Shown here one piece after another: positions 19,378-28,825 of a stretch of 64,000 bases of DNA. The position numbers were made by a program, and so were the translations under genes. The notes under the pieces were generated by a model. That model saw only the letters and a program-made list of their open reading frames with translations. It did no database searches and was not told the origin of the DNA. Within the stretch, counting starts at the first letter, position 1, and each line of letters starts with the position of its first letter. This stretch comes from Escherichia sp. ESNIH1 (lineage in GTDB: Bacteria; Pseudomonadota; Gammaproteobacteria; Enterobacterales; Enterobacteriaceae): contig PQKR01000005.1 in assembly GCA_002918705.1 (NCBI GenBank), forward strand, positions 186,001 to 250,000, read 5' to 3'.

Positions 19378-19408
19378 ATGAAATGCAGCGAGAAGGGAAT
19401 GAAATGCC
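19378..19408 (-). promoter_or_regulatory. YpdB-type direct-repeat operator upstream of yhjX
   Basis: Read on the minus strand: GGCATTTCAT, 11 bp, TGCATTTCAT. The YpdB site known for E. coli yhjX is two GGCATTTCAT copies separated by 11 bp, so spacing is exact and 19 of 20 bases match. A further GCATTTCATGCC at 19352-19363 lies on the opposite strand and forms an inverted repeat with the promoter-proximal copy. Confidence 0.88.
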
Positions 19409-19538
19409 TTGGAGAGGGAATGAATGGCAGCGTCTTTTTCGGCCGCTGCGTTTTTTACCCTATAAGTTAGTGCGTACTATCAGCGCCAGGCGCGCCAGCT
19501 ATGTAGTTTAAATGTTACTCAGCTGTTTAAAATGGGTA

Positions 19539-20231
19539 TCAGAAACGCGCACTTACGCCCATGCTGTAGAGATAGTTCTGCCCGGTCACATCGTTCTCCG
19601 ACTGCGACATAGAGGCATAGGCGGCGAGGTGCGGATTGAGCAGCATATCCGCGCCAAAGGTGACGTCCATCCAGTTGCCATACTGGCTGGAGGCAGAGAG
19701 GCGATTGAGGCCCGACTGGCTTTTCCACTGATTCTCGCCAAACTGCTGGTTGTAGCTAATCTGCGCCCACGAGCGGAGGTCACCAAAGTGGCTGTCTACC
19801 CGCCAGCCCACGGAGCTGACGCTGGCATGCCACAGCGGATCGCTAAACTGCAGGTTGGCTGGGCTATCACCAAACTCATTAAACATGGTTGAGGTTGAGC
19901 TGTCGTAATGCCAGACGGCCACCGGCCCGGTAGTCACACTGTGAGCCAGTGGAAAATTCCACCCCATGCTCATCGTACTTGTTGCGTCGAGTGGGTTATC
20001 ATCGGGCAGGTTAAAGGTTGCGCCAGGCAGGTTCTGCCCCGACCGGATGCGCTCCTCCAGAATATCGTCATAGCGTGGTTGGTGATCGCTATCCCATGTA
20101 TAGCGATCGGTCATATTACTTTGCGGGTCGGTCACGATATATTCCTGCTGCCAGGCATTCGCCGTGTGGCAGAAAAACACGCAAACAGACACTAACGCCA
20201 GGCGGCGGCCACTGAATTTTTTCGTGTTCAT
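19539..20231 (-). CDS. yhjY: YhjY-like outer-membrane beta-barrel protein
   Basis: A 230-residue exported protein with a signal peptide (about 1-27, ending TANA) and a C-terminal half of amphipathic beta-strands ending in the outer-membrane signature residue Phe (MGVSARF). It occupies the position of E. coli yhjY, annotated there as an autotransporter-beta-domain or lipase-like protein of unknown role and similar length. No catalytic motif is obvious to me. I start at the ATG at 20231, with GGAG 8 bp upstream; an in-frame TTG lies one codon earlier. Substrate and function are unknown. Confidence 0.75.
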   Translation of the reverse strand: MNTKKFSGRRLALVSVCVFFCHTANAWQQEYIVTDPQSNMTDRYTWDSDHQPRYDDILEERIRSGQNLPGATFNLPDDNPLDATSTMSMGWNFPLAHSVTTGPVAVWHYDSSTSTMFNEFGDSPANLQFSDPLWHASVSSVGWRVDSHFGDLRSWAQISYNQQFGENQWKSQSGLNRLSASSQYGNWMDVTFGADMLLNPHLAAYASMSQSENDVTGQNYLYSMGVSARF

Positions 20232-20383
20232 CAATGCGACTCCAGGAGAGAGCCGAATTCGGCATTATTGTTATCGTTCTTGGTGGGCTTAAAACCCTGT
20301 ATTAAATATTGTCTCTTTACCAGGCACGTCAAGCCAGCGGCAGTGATTTCTTTTGTGATTCATAGCAACAAAGGGAGAAGAAA

Positions 20384-20965
20384 ATGCAACGTTGTGGCTG
20401 GGTCAGTCAGGACCCGTTGTACATCGACTATCACGATAGGGAGTGGGGCGTTGCGCAGACCGACGGCCAGAAGCTGTTCGAGATGATCTGCCTTGAAGGC
20501 CAGCAGGCCGGGCTGTCATGGATCACGGTGCTGAAAAAGCGGGAAAACTACCGCCGCTGCTTCCATCATTTCGATCCGCAGCGGGTGGCGGCGATGCAGG
20601 AGGAGGACGTTGAGCGCCTGATGCTGGACGCGGGCATTATTCGTCACCGGGGGAAGATCCAGGCCATTATCGGCAACGCCCGCGCCTACCTGGCGATGGC
20701 GGAGAAGGGCGAGTCCTTTAGCGAGTTTGTCTGGTCCTTTGCCGGGAACCCACCGCGCGTGACCCAGGCGGCCACCCTGAGCGAGATCCCTACCTCTACC
20801 CCGGAGTCGGACGCCCTGTCAAAAGCCTTGAAGAAGCGCGGCTTTAAGTTTGTCGGCACCACCATCTGCTACTCGTTTATGCAGGCCTGCGGGCTGGTCA
20901 ACGATCATATTATCGGCTGTTTCTGCCATCCAGGAGGCGAGGATGATCCACGAATGGCATCGTAA
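20384..20965 (+). CDS. tag: 3-methyladenine DNA glycosylase I
   Basis: Tag removes N3-methyladenine and N3-methylguanine from alkylated DNA in base-excision repair. The 193 residues carry the four zinc ligands Cys4, His17, His175 and Cys179 and the base-recognition Glu38 (CLEGQQAG), all at E. coli positions. The helix-hairpin-helix-like region is conserved. AGGGAGAAG provides the ribosome-binding site. The last 23 nt overlap yiaC, so the two are probably co-translated. Confidence 0.98.
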   Translation: MQRCGWVSQDPLYIDYHDREWGVAQTDGQKLFEMICLEGQQAGLSWITVLKKRENYRRCFHHFDPQRVAAMQEEDVERLMLDAGIIRHRGKIQAIIGNARAYLAMAEKGESFSEFVWSFAGNPPRVTQAATLSEIPTSTPESDALSKALKKRGFKFVGTTICYSFMQACGLVNDHIIGCFCHPGGEDDPRMAS

Positions 20966-21383
20966 AGATAGCGCTCCGCTGCTGCGGCTGTGGCTGGAGA
21001 GCACCACCTTTGCCCACCCCTTTATCCGGGAGAGCTACTGGCAGGAGAGCATCGCTATGGTGCGGGATGTCTATCTCGCCAACGCCACCACCTGGGTGTG
21101 GGAGGACAAAGAGGCGCTACAAGGATTTATCAGCGTGATGGATGCGCGCTTTGTCGGCGCGCTCTTTGTACGCCCCGCCGCCATCGGCAGGGGCATAGGT
21201 CGAGGGCTGCTGGAGTACGTTATGCAGCGCCACCCCCAGCTTAGCCTGGAGGTGTACCAGAAGAACACCCGGGCGGTGCACTTCTACCATGCCTGCGGGT
21301 TCCGCATTGAGGATTGCGCATGGCAGGATGAAACGCAGCACCCGACGTGGATTATGAGCTGGCAGGCGGATCAAACGCCGTAA
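20943..21383 (+). CDS. yiaC: GNAT-family N-acetyltransferase YiaC
   Basis: A 146-residue GCN5-related acetyltransferase. In E. coli YiaC has been reported as a protein lysine acetyltransferase. The acetyl-CoA loop is visible as [16 protein letters not shown], followed by [17 protein letters not shown] typical of the family's last strand and helix. I start at the ATG at 20943 with AGGAGG a few bases upstream. Its start overlaps tag by 23 nt, and its 3' end overlaps the convergent bisC by 32 nt. Confidence 0.93.
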   Translation: MIHEWHRKDSAPLLRLWLESTTFAHPFIRESYWQESIAMVRDVYLANATTWVWEDKEALQGFISVMDARFVGALFVRPAAIGRGIGRGLLEYVMQRHPQLSLEVYQKNTRAVHFYHACGFRIEDCAWQDETQHPTWIMSWQADQTP

Positions 21384-23682
21384 GCGTCAGCGCCGGTCCG
21401 GTATATTTCTCTACCCATGCCAGGGCGGTATTGCCTGCGCAGCCGTTGCCCAGCCGTGAGGTGGGAAGATCCCTGGTCAGCACGTTGACCGCACCGTTTT
21501 TACAGATGCCTCCCGCCGCTGGGTCGAGATCCGGCCAGCCGCCTTCATGAATACAGATCACCCCAGGTCGGATCCCCTCGGTCACGACCGCGCCCGCCAG
21601 GACCTGCCCGCGTTCGTTCCATACGCGCACCACGTCACCTGCAACAATCCCACGCGCCTGCGCATCCTGGGGATGCAGGGTAATGGGCTCACGCCCGGCT
21701 ACCGCGTACCGCTCGCGCAGTTCGCTGTAGCTTAGCTGGCTGTGCAGACGGTGTGCCGGATGCGCCGAGAGTACCTGCAGCTGTCCGGACTCTGCGTTGC
21801 CGTGCCACTCCACCGGCGCAAGCCACATCGGGTGCGGCGGACAGTCGGCATAACCATATCCGGCAATGCGCTTTGAGTAGATCTCAATTTTACCGCTGTC
21901 GGTTTTCAGCGGATTCGCCTGCGGATCGCGGCGGAAGTCGGCAAAGCGTATGAAGCGCGCATTCTGTTCGCTCTCCGGCATCTCAATCAGCTGGTTCGCT
22001 TCCCAGAATGCCGCAAACGGCGGCAGGGTCACGCCCTGGCTGGCGCCGCGCTGGCCAGCGATCTCATAGAAAGTTTGCAGCCACTGCAGATCGGTTTTGC
22101 CCTCGGTAAAGCGCACCCGGCCCCCCTCTTCCCAGCGCTCGCTCAGGTCAGCAAAGATCTCAAGATCGTCCCGGGCTTCGTCCTGCGGAGCAACAACCTG
22201 CTTCATCGGCACCAGATGCTGGTTGCTGTAGTCGCCGGTCATGGTGAGATCGTTACGTTCAAAGGAGGTGGTGGCAGGCAGGACGATATCCGCGTGTTTC
22301 GCGGCGGCGGTCCAGTAGCACTCGGAGATCACCACCAGCTCCGGCTTCTGCCAGGCGCGGATCAGGCGATTGGTATCCTGGTGATGGGTAAAGTTTGCCC
22401 CGCCCGCCCACCAGATAAAGCGAATGTCCGGGAAGTGCCTGTCCATGCCGTTGTGCTGGTACGCGCCGCCAGGATTTTCCAGCGCCTCGACGATGCGCGC
22501 CACCGGGATCTTATCGACCGCATCCACGCCGCCCTGAACGCTGCCCTGCATCGACGCCAGCACCGCCGCCCGCCGCGTCGGGTTGCCGCCGTTGGCAAAG
22601 TGGTAGGAGAGACCAAAGCCGCCGCCAGGGGTGCCGATCTGCCCCAGCATCGCCGCCAGAGTCACCAGCATCCAGTGCTTCTGCTCGCCATACTGCTGAC
22701 GCTGCATCCCCCAGCCGGACATCAGCATGGTGGTATTTTCATGGAACAGCTGCGCGAGCTCGCGGATTTTCTCCGCCTCAATGCCGCAAATCGCTGCCGC
22801 CCACTCGGCGGTTTTCGCTACGCCGTCGCTCTCGCCGCTCAGGTAGGCGGCGAAGACCTCATAGCCCTCGGTGCAGCGCGCCAGGAAGTCGCTGTCCTGC
22901 CAGCCGTTCTCCAGCAGGGTATGGGCGATGCCGAGCATCAGCGCGACGTCGGTCCCCATATGCGGGGCGATCCACTCCATGCTATCGCCAAAGAAGTCGA
23001 CCGTCTCCGATCGCATAGGATCGATGCAGATCAGCCGCTTGCCGCTGCGCCGTAGCCGATCAAAAAAGGCGATGCCCTGTTCATCCGAGGCGTTCCAGGC
23101 AATTTTCAAGGTATTGAGCGGGTTGGCACTCCAGAGCACTACCACTTCACTGTGCTCCAGCACCAGCGGCCAGCTGGTCTGCTGCTGATAAACCTCGTTG
23201 CCACCCACCACGTAGGGCATGATCGCCTGCGCCGCGCCGGTGGAGTAGTCCCCCAGGTGACCGGTATAGCCGCCTGCAAGGCTCATATAGCGCTGCAGCA
23301 GCGTCGCCGCCTTGTGCAGCACGCCGTTAGATCGCCAGCCGTAGGAGCCAGCAAAGATAGATGACGGACCGTAGCTGTCGCGAATGCGCTTATGCTGGGC
23401 GTGGATCAGATCCAGCGCCTCGTTCCAGCTGACGCGTACAAACTCATCCTGACCGCGAACGCCCTGTGGGCTATCCGGCGAAGCGAGAAAGCCTTTGCGC
23501 ACCATTGGAAAACGCACCCGGGTCTTGCTGTGAACCTGGTCGCGTACCGCCGTCTGGAGCGAGTTCGGATGGGAGGTCGGCAGCGCGCCGCGTGAGTTCA
23601 GAACCTGTACGCCATCGGTTTCAACCAGCATGGGCCCCCAGTGGGCCGCGGTCAGAACCGTTTTAATCGTTGTGTTTGCCAA
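21352..23682 (-). CDS. bisC: Biotin sulfoxide reductase BisC
   Basis: A cytoplasmic molybdopterin (bis-MGD) enzyme of the DMSO reductase family that reduces biotin sulfoxide and methionine sulfoxide. At 776 residues it matches E. coli BisC (777) almost end to end. There is no twin-arginine signal, unlike the periplasmic paralogue TorZ. The start is most likely the TTG at 23682 ([15 protein letters not shown]), which has GGAG about 10 nt upstream and agrees with the E. coli N-terminus. An ATG at 23736 in the same frame has no ribosome-binding site. The 3' end overlaps yiaC on the other strand. Confidence 0.96.
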   Translation of the reverse strand: MANTTIKTVLTAAHWGPMLVETDGVQVLNSRGALPTSHPNSLQTAVRDQVHSKTRVRFPMVRKGFLASPDSPQGVRGQDEFVRVSWNEALDLIHAQHKRIRDSYGPSSIFAGSYGWRSNGVLHKAATLLQRYMSLAGGYTGHLGDYSTGAAQAIMPYVVGGNEVYQQQTSWPLVLEHSEVVVLWSANPLNTLKIAWNASDEQGIAFFDRLRRSGKRLICIDPMRSETVDFFGDSMEWIAPHMGTDVALMLGIAHTLLENGWQDSDFLARCTEGYEVFAAYLSGESDGVAKTAEWAAAICGIEAEKIRELAQLFHENTTMLMSGWGMQRQQYGEQKHWMLVTLAAMLGQIGTPGGGFGLSYHFANGGNPTRRAAVLASMQGSVQGGVDAVDKIPVARIVEALENPGGAYQHNGMDRHFPDIRFIWWAGGANFTHHQDTNRLIRAWQKPELVVISECYWTAAAKHADIVLPATTSFERNDLTMTGDYSNQHLVPMKQVVAPQDEARDDLEIFADLSERWEEGGRVRFTEGKTDLQWLQTFYEIAGQRGASQGVTLPPFAAFWEANQLIEMPESEQNARFIRFADFRRDPQANPLKTDSGKIEIYSKRIAGYGYADCPPHPMWLAPVEWHGNAESGQLQVLSAHPAHRLHSQLSYSELRERYAVAGREPITLHPQDAQARGIVAGDVVRVWNERGQVLAGAVVTEGIRPGVICIHEGGWPDLDPAAGGICKNGAVNVLTRDLPTSRLGNGCAGNTALAWVEKYTGPALTLTAFDPPASS

Positions 23683-23850
23683 AGCGCGTGCTCTCCGGTC
23701 GTAGATGCAGGTGTGATGGTCCTTTATACAGACCATTCAATGTTATTTACAAAATTCGGATTCTTTCCGGAAATTTTCACCCTATTCAGGCGTCATAATC
23801 AACCACCACCTTGCAGTGGCTTAGAACGAAAACGCATTTAAGGATAAACG

Positions 23851-24513
23851 ATGAAAAAACGCGTCATTATGATTGCCGCCGCGGTATGCGGTGCCCTGGC
23901 AATTTCTGGCTGTACGACTAACCCCTACACCGGCGAACGTGAAGCAGGAAAATCTGGCATCGGCGCGGGCATTGGCTCGCTGGTCGGCGCAGGCGTAGGC
24001 GTCCTCTCCTCCTCGAAGAAAGATCGTGGTAAAGGCGCGCTGATTGGCGCAGCGGCAGGCGCGGCGCTCGGCGGCGGTGCAGGCTACTACATGGACGTGC
24101 AGGAAGCCAAACTGCGCGAGAAAATGCAGGGAACCGGCGTCAGCGTGACGCGAAACGGCGACAACATCGTGCTTAACATGCCGAACAATGTGACCTTCGA
24201 CAGCAGCAGCGCCACTCTGAAACCGGCGGGCGCTAACACCCTGACCGGCGTGGCGATGGTGCTGAAAGAGTACCCGAAAACGGCGGTGAACGTGGTGGGC
24301 TACACCGACAGCACCGGCGGCCAGGATCTCAACATGCGCCTGTCACAACAGCGCGCCGACTCGGTTGCCAGCTCGCTGATTACCCAGGGCGTGGATGCCA
24401 GCCGCCTGCGCACCAGCGGCATGGGTCCGGCGAACCCGATCGCCAGCAACAGCACCGAAGAGGGCAAGGCGCAGAACCGCCGCGTCGAGATCACGCTTAG
24501 CCCAACGCAGTAA
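23851..24513 (+). CDS. yiaD: OmpA-domain outer-membrane lipoprotein YiaD
   Basis: A lipoprotein with signal peptide and lipobox (AISGC, modified Cys21), a glycine-zipper segment at about 38-80 (GIGAGIGSLVGAGVG and later GAAAGAALGGG), and a C-terminal OmpA-like peptidoglycan-binding domain (about 110-215) with GYTDSTG and NRRVEI motifs. The 220 residues compare with 219 in E. coli. Multicopy yiaD suppresses a bamD mutation in E. coli, suggesting a link to outer-membrane assembly or quality control. It is a single gene followed by a REP. Confidence 0.95.
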   Translation: MKKRVIMIAAAVCGALAISGCTTNPYTGEREAGKSGIGAGIGSLVGAGVGVLSSSKKDRGKGALIGAAAGAALGGGAGYYMDVQEAKLREKMQGTGVSVTRNGDNIVLNMPNNVTFDSSSATLKPAGANTLTGVAMVLKEYPKTAVNVVGYTDSTGGQDLNMRLSQQRADSVASSLITQGVDASRLRTSGMGPANPIASNSTEEGKAQNRRVEITLSPTQ

Positions 24514-24531
24514 ACAGAGACGCTCGCTCCT

Positions 24532-24564
24532 GTAGGCCGGGCAAGGCGGAGTCGCCGCCCGGCA
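24532..24564. repeat. Single REP after yiaD
   Basis: One palindromic REP (GTAGGCCGGGCAAGG...CGCCGCCCGGCAT) in the gap between yiaD and the LacI-type regulator. Confidence 0.85.
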
Positions 24565-24631
24565 TTTCACATCAAATCCTACCTTGCGTAAAATATGTTA
24601 CTCTCCAGAAGGTTACCCCTCGGAGACGGAC

Positions 24632-25654
24632 ATGAACGCAAAGGCCGCGCGCCCCACCATCAGCGATGTCGCAAAAGCGGCAAAAACCGGTAAAACCAGC
24701 GTATCGCGCTATCTAAACGGCGAGCAAAACCTGCTCTCTGAGGATCTGCGCCTGCGCATAGAGCACGCCATTGCCGCTCTCGACTACCGCCCCAGCCTGA
24801 TGGCGCAGGGCCTCAAGCGCGGACGTACCCGCCTGATTGGCCTTATCATCGCCGATATCACCAACCCCTACTCCGTTAACGTGCTCAGCGGCATTGAGGC
24901 GGCCTGCCGGGAGAAGGGTTTTACGCCGCTGGTCTGTAATACCAATAACGAGCTGGATCGGGAGCAGCACTACCTGGATCTGCTCCGCAGCTATCAGGTC
25001 GAGGGGATCGTGGTCAACGCCGTCGGGATGCGGGAGGAGGCGCTGAACCGCCTGCAGCAGTCGGCCCTGCCGATGGTGCTTATCGATCGCAAAATTCCTG
25101 ATTTCGCCTGCGACGTGGTGGGGCTGGATAACACCCAGGCCGCCACCACCGCTACCGAACACCTGATCCAGCAGGGCTTTGAGGCGCTGCTGTTTCTCAG
25201 CGAGCCGCTCGGCACGGTCAATACCCGCCGCGAGCGCCTGAGCGCCTTCCGCGCTACCCTTGCCCGCTACCCCGGCGTGGTGGCCGAGAACGCCGAGACG
25301 GTGCTGCACGAGACGGCGCAGATCGATAACGCCCTGCGGCAGTTCCACGCCCGGCATCGCGGCATGCGTAAGGCGGTGATCTCTGCCAACGGCGCGTTAA
25401 CCCTTCAGGTAGCCCGTTCGCTCAAACGCATTGGCCTCCACTGGGGCAGCGACATTGGCCTGCTTGGCTTTGACGAGCTGGAGTGGGCCGAGCTGGCTGG
25501 CGTTGGCATCACTACCCTCAAGCAGCCCACCTGGCAGATTGGCTATGCCGCCGTCGAGCAGGTGGTACGCCGTATCGACGGCACTGACGATACCGTCCGC
25601 GAACAGCTCTTCTCCGGCGAGCTGATTGTGCGCGGCTCAACGTCTCTTTACTAA
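24632..25654 (+). CDS. ptxS: LacI-family repressor, PtxS-like (2-ketogluconate)
   Basis: A 340-residue LacI/GalR regulator. The helix-turn-helix is at about residues 9-30 (TISDVAKAAKTGKTSVSRYLNG), the hinge helix follows (YRPSLMAQGLKRG), then a periplasmic-binding-protein-type sensor domain. Its place directly before kguEKTD-like genes matches ptxS of Pseudomonas, where the repressor responds to 2-ketogluconate. A perfect palindrome with the PtxS core lies just downstream, in the operon promoter. I start at the ATG at 24632, 6 nt after GGAG; sixteen further codons upstream are open but unlikely. The name is inferred from context and operator, not from a database match. Confidence 0.75.
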   Translation: MNAKAARPTISDVAKAAKTGKTSVSRYLNGEQNLLSEDLRLRIEHAIAALDYRPSLMAQGLKRGRTRLIGLIIADITNPYSVNVLSGIEAACREKGFTPLVCNTNNELDREQHYLDLLRSYQVEGIVVNAVGMREEALNRLQQSALPMVLIDRKIPDFACDVVGLDNTQAATTATEHLIQQGFEALLFLSEPLGTVNTRRERLSAFRATLARYPGVVAENAETVLHETAQIDNALRQFHARHRGMRKAVISANGALTLQVARSLKRIGLHWGSDIGLLGFDELEWAELAGVGITTLKQPTWQIGYAAVEQVVRRIDGTDDTVREQLFSGELIVRGSTSLY

Positions 25655-25698
25655 CCTTCGTGACGACGATCATGCTTTAGAGATGGTGTTCTTTTCTT

Positions 25699-25712
25699 TG
25701 GAACCGGTTCCA
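25699..25712. promoter_or_regulatory. PtxS-type palindromic operator before kguEKTD
   Basis: A perfect 14-bp palindrome TGGAACCGGTTCCA, 38 bp ahead of the kguE start codon. The reported Pseudomonas PtxS operator is TGAAACCGGTTTCA, so only one symmetric pair differs. The central CG dinucleotide is typical of LacI-family operators. Confidence 0.85.
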
Positions 25713-25750
25713 TCTAGCGTTAAGACAAGAGTTAACGCTGGAGCTGCCAG

Positions 25751-26512
25751 ATGGAAAGAAAAATTATTGTTGTCACTGCCGCCTACGGCCACGATCGCCT
25801 AAACCAGTTGGGCGGCCAGGCGGCGGTACTCCCGTTTATCGCTAACGGCGGTGCGGACGGTGTCGAGATCCGCCGAGAGCTGTTTAGCCCGCAGGAACTG
25901 GAGAACCTCCCCAAGCTGGCCGCCGCCATTGCTGGGCACAATCTGCTGGCCTGCTACTCCGCGCCGGAGCCGCTCTGTCTGTCCGACGGCACGCTGAACC
26001 CGCTGCTGCCTTTGCTGCTGCAGGAAGCTCACGCCCTTAACGCCCTGTGGTTAAAGGTCTCCCTTGGCCACTTCCAGCACAAATCCTCCCTTGAACCGCT
26101 GCGCGCCATGCTGGCGGAGAGCGGTATGGCGCTGGTGGTCGAGAACGACCAGACCGAATGCGGCAAGCTGGCCCCCATGCAGCGTTTCAGCGCCGCCTGC
26201 AGGGTAATGAATCTCCCCGTGACGCTGACCTTTGATATGGGCAACTGGCTGTGGGTGGATGAGTCCCCGGAAGAGGCCGCGCGCCTGCTGGCACCTGCCG
26301 TGAGCTATGTCCACGTGAAGGCTGCCCAGGCCCACCATTTTCACTGGCGTGCCGTGCCGCCAGACCATGACGATCCGCGCTGGCAGGCGCTGCTTGACGT
26401 GCTGCCCGCCGACGCGCCGCGCGGTATCGAATTCCCTCTTGAAGGGCGCGATTTGACCGCCGTCACGCGCCGCTACGTCACCTGGTTACGTGAGGAGTTT
26501 CATCATGCATAA
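25751..26512 (+). CDS. kguE: Sugar-phosphate isomerase/epimerase-like protein KguE
   Basis: A 253-residue xylose-isomerase-like TIM barrel (AP endonuclease 2 superfamily). Carboxylate and His residues typical of the metal site are visible (VVENDQTECGK, TFDMGNW, VHVKAAQAHHFHW, EFPLEGRD). KguE is the first gene of the 2-ketogluconate operon in pseudomonads; its exact reaction is not well defined. The start follows a short gap after the operator, and the 3' end overlaps kguK by 8 nt. The assignment rests on operon context and fold. Confidence 0.75.
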   Translation: MERKIIVVTAAYGHDRLNQLGGQAAVLPFIANGGADGVEIRRELFSPQELENLPKLAAAIAGHNLLACYSAPEPLCLSDGTLNPLLPLLLQEAHALNALWLKVSLGHFQHKSSLEPLRAMLAESGMALVVENDQTECGKLAPMQRFSAACRVMNLPVTLTFDMGNWLWVDESPEEAARLLAPAVSYVHVKAAQAHHFHWRAVPPDHDDPRWQALLDVLPADAPRGIEFPLEGRDLTAVTRRYVTWLREEFHHA

Positions 26513-27449
26513 CGCCCTGGATGTCATCACTATCGGCGAAGCGATGGCGATGTTTGTTGCCACCGAACCGGGTGAGCTGGCCGAGGCCGATGCCTTTATC
26601 AAACGCGTCGCGGGCGCGGAGCTTAACGTCGCCACCGGTCTCGCCCGCCTGGGTTTAAACGTTAGCTGGGTCAGCCGCGTCGGGTCCGATAGCTTTGGCC
26701 GCTTCGTACTGAGCTCGCTGGAAAAGGAGCGTATTAATAGCGAGAGCGTCACCGTTGACGATCGCTATCCTACTGGTTTTCAGCTGAAATCGCGGGCGGA
26801 AAATGGAACCGATCCCATTGTGGAGTACTTCCGCAAAGGCTCTGCGGCCAGCCATCTCTCTCGTGATGACTTTGATGCAGCGACCTTTACCCGCGCCCGA
26901 CATCTGCACCTGAGCGGCGTGGCAGCGGCGCTCTCCCCCAGCGCTTACGATCTTCTGGATCACGCGGCAAGTACGATGAAGGCGCAGGGGAAAACGATCT
27001 CTTTCGATCCCAACCTGCGTCCGGTGCTGTGGAAAAGCGAAGCGGAGATGGTTGAGAAGCTGAACCGCCTCGCCTTCCAGGCCGACTGGGTGCTGCCAGG
27101 CTTAAAGGAAGCGGCCACTCTTACGGGTCAAAGCACGCCGGAGGGGATGGCAGATTTCTACCTTGCCCAGGGCGTCAAAGCAGTAGTCATTAAAACCGGT
27201 GCCGACGGAGCATGGTTCAAAACCGCCGCGGGTGAGCAGGGTGCAGTGGCTGCCGTCCGGGTGGATAACGTTGTCGATACCGTTGGCGCAGGGGATGGCT
27301 TCGCCGTTGGGGTGATCAGCGCCCTGCTTGAGGGGAAAACCTTCCCGCAGGCGGTCGCTCGCGGGAATAAGATCGGCTCGCTGGCGATCCAGGTTCCCGG
27401 CGACAGCGAAGGCTTACCGACGCGTGCGCAGTTAGCAGAATCGTTCTAA
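26505..27449 (+). CDS. kguK: 2-ketogluconate kinase KguK (PfkB family)
   Basis: A 314-residue PfkB/ribokinase-family sugar kinase, predicted to phosphorylate 2-ketogluconate to 2-keto-6-phosphogluconate in the cytoplasm. The N-terminal GEAMAMF and GGxx-type sugar-binding region and the C-terminal PfkB signature DTVGAGDGFAVG are present; the catalytic base is Asp264. The sequence resembles KdgK, so 2-keto-3-deoxygluconate is an alternative substrate; operon partners favour 2-ketogluconate. The ATG at 26505 has AGGAG 8 nt upstream; a GTG at 26490 is less likely. Confidence 0.8.
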   Translation: MHNALDVITIGEAMAMFVATEPGELAEADAFIKRVAGAELNVATGLARLGLNVSWVSRVGSDSFGRFVLSSLEKERINSESVTVDDRYPTGFQLKSRAENGTDPIVEYFRKGSAASHLSRDDFDAATFTRARHLHLSGVAAALSPSAYDLLDHAASTMKAQGKTISFDPNLRPVLWKSEAEMVEKLNRLAFQADWVLPGLKEAATLTGQSTPEGMADFYLAQGVKAVVIKTGADGAWFKTAAGEQGAVAAVRVDNVVDTVGAGDGFAVGVISALLEGKTFPQAVARGNKIGSLAIQVPGDSEGLPTRAQLAESF

Positions 27450-27512
27450 TTACAGATCCTCTGTACCCTACACAACAGAGGCAGCATAAACCTCAACATT
27501 CGAGGCAAGCCT

Positions 27513-28811
27513 ATGAAAAGTTCGACCAATGCAGCTAAACGCTGGCTGTACATTATGCCGATTATATTTATCACTTACAGCCTGGCCTATCTCGACCGGG
27601 CCAACTTCAGCTTCGCATCCGCTGCAGGGATTAACGAGGATCTGGGGATCACCAAAGGCATCTCATCGCTGCTGGGGGCGCTCTTCTTCCTCGGCTACTT
27701 CTTCTTCCAGATCCCCGGCGCGCTGTATGCCGAACGCCGCAGCGTCCGCAAGCTGATCTTCATCTGTCTGATCCTGTGGGGCGCATGTGCCTCGCTGACC
27801 GGCGTGGTCACTAATATCCCAATGCTCGCCGCCATCCGCTTTATTTTGGGCGTGGTGGAGGCGGCAGTAATGCCGGCGATGCTGATCTATATCAGCAACT
27901 GGTTTACCAAATCTGAACGCTCGCGGGCCAATACTTTCCTGATCCTCGGCAACCCGGTCACGGTGCTGTGGATGTCGGTGGTCTCCGGCTACCTGATCCA
28001 GTCCTTCGGCTGGCGTGAAATGTTCATTATTGAAGGCGTTCCGGCCATCATCTGGGCCTTCTGCTGGTGGGTGCTGGTAAAAGATAAACCTGAGCAGGTT
28101 AAGTGGCTGGCGGAAGATGAAAAGTCTGCCTTGAAAGCACAGCTGGAGAAAGAGCAGGAGGGTATTAAAGCGGTACGTAACTACGGCGAAGCCTTCCGCT
28201 CGCGCAACGTTATCCTGCTCTGCATGCAGTACTTTGCCTGGAGCATTGGCGTGTACGGTTTCGTACTGTGGCTGCCGTCGATTATCCGCAGCGGCGGCGC
28301 GAACTTAGGCATGGTCGAAGTGGGCTGGCTCTCCTCTGTCCCTTACCTGGCCGCGACTATCGCGATGATCCTCGCCTCCTGGGCCTCTGATAAGCTGCAA
28401 AATCGTAAGCTGTTCGTCTGGCCGCTGCTGCTGATCGCCGCCTTCGCCTTTATTGGCTCCTGGGCGGTGGGTGCGGATCACTTCTGGGTCTCCTATACCC
28501 TGCTGGTGATTGCCGGTGCGGCGATGTATGCCCCGTACGGCCCGTTCTTCGCCATCATTCCCGAGATGCTGCCGCGTAACGTGGCGGGTGGTGCGATGGC
28601 GTTGATCAACAGCATGGGCGCGCTCGGCTCCTTCTTTGGCTCGTGGTTTGTGGGTTATCTCAACGGATCGACCGGCAGCCCGTCCGCATCGTACATTTTT
28701 ATGGGGGTGGCGCTTTTTGTTTCGGTATGGCTTACTTTGATTGTTAAGCCTGCGAATAATCAACAGGCTCCTGCCCGCATGATGCGCGCCGGACGCCCCT
28801 CAACCCATTGA
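27513..28811 (+). CDS. kguT: 2-ketogluconate MFS transporter KguT (ACS family)
   Basis: A 432-residue major facilitator of the anion:cation symporter group with 12 predicted helices and the usual motif A ([10 protein letters not shown]) between helices 2 and 3. It is expected to import 2-ketogluconate with protons across the inner membrane. It lies 63 bp after kguK and 14 bp before ghrB, all on one strand. ACS transporters of hexuronates and galactonate look alike, so the substrate comes from context. Confidence 0.8.
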   Translation: MKSSTNAAKRWLYIMPIIFITYSLAYLDRANFSFASAAGINEDLGITKGISSLLGALFFLGYFFFQIPGALYAERRSVRKLIFICLILWGACASLTGVVTNIPMLAAIRFILGVVEAAVMPAMLIYISNWFTKSERSRANTFLILGNPVTVLWMSVVSGYLIQSFGWREMFIIEGVPAIIWAFCWWVLVKDKPEQVKWLAEDEKSALKAQLEKEQEGIKAVRNYGEAFRSRNVILLCMQYFAWSIGVYGFVLWLPSIIRSGGANLGMVEVGWLSSVPYLAATIAMILASWASDKLQNRKLFVWPLLLIAAFAFIGSWAVGADHFWVSYTLLVIAGAAMYAPYGPFFAIIPEMLPRNVAGGAMALINSMGALGSFFGSWFVGYLNGSTGSPSASYIFMGVALFVSVWLTLIVKPANNQQAPARMMRAGRPSTH

Positions 28812-28825
28812 TTACGGAGATACGC

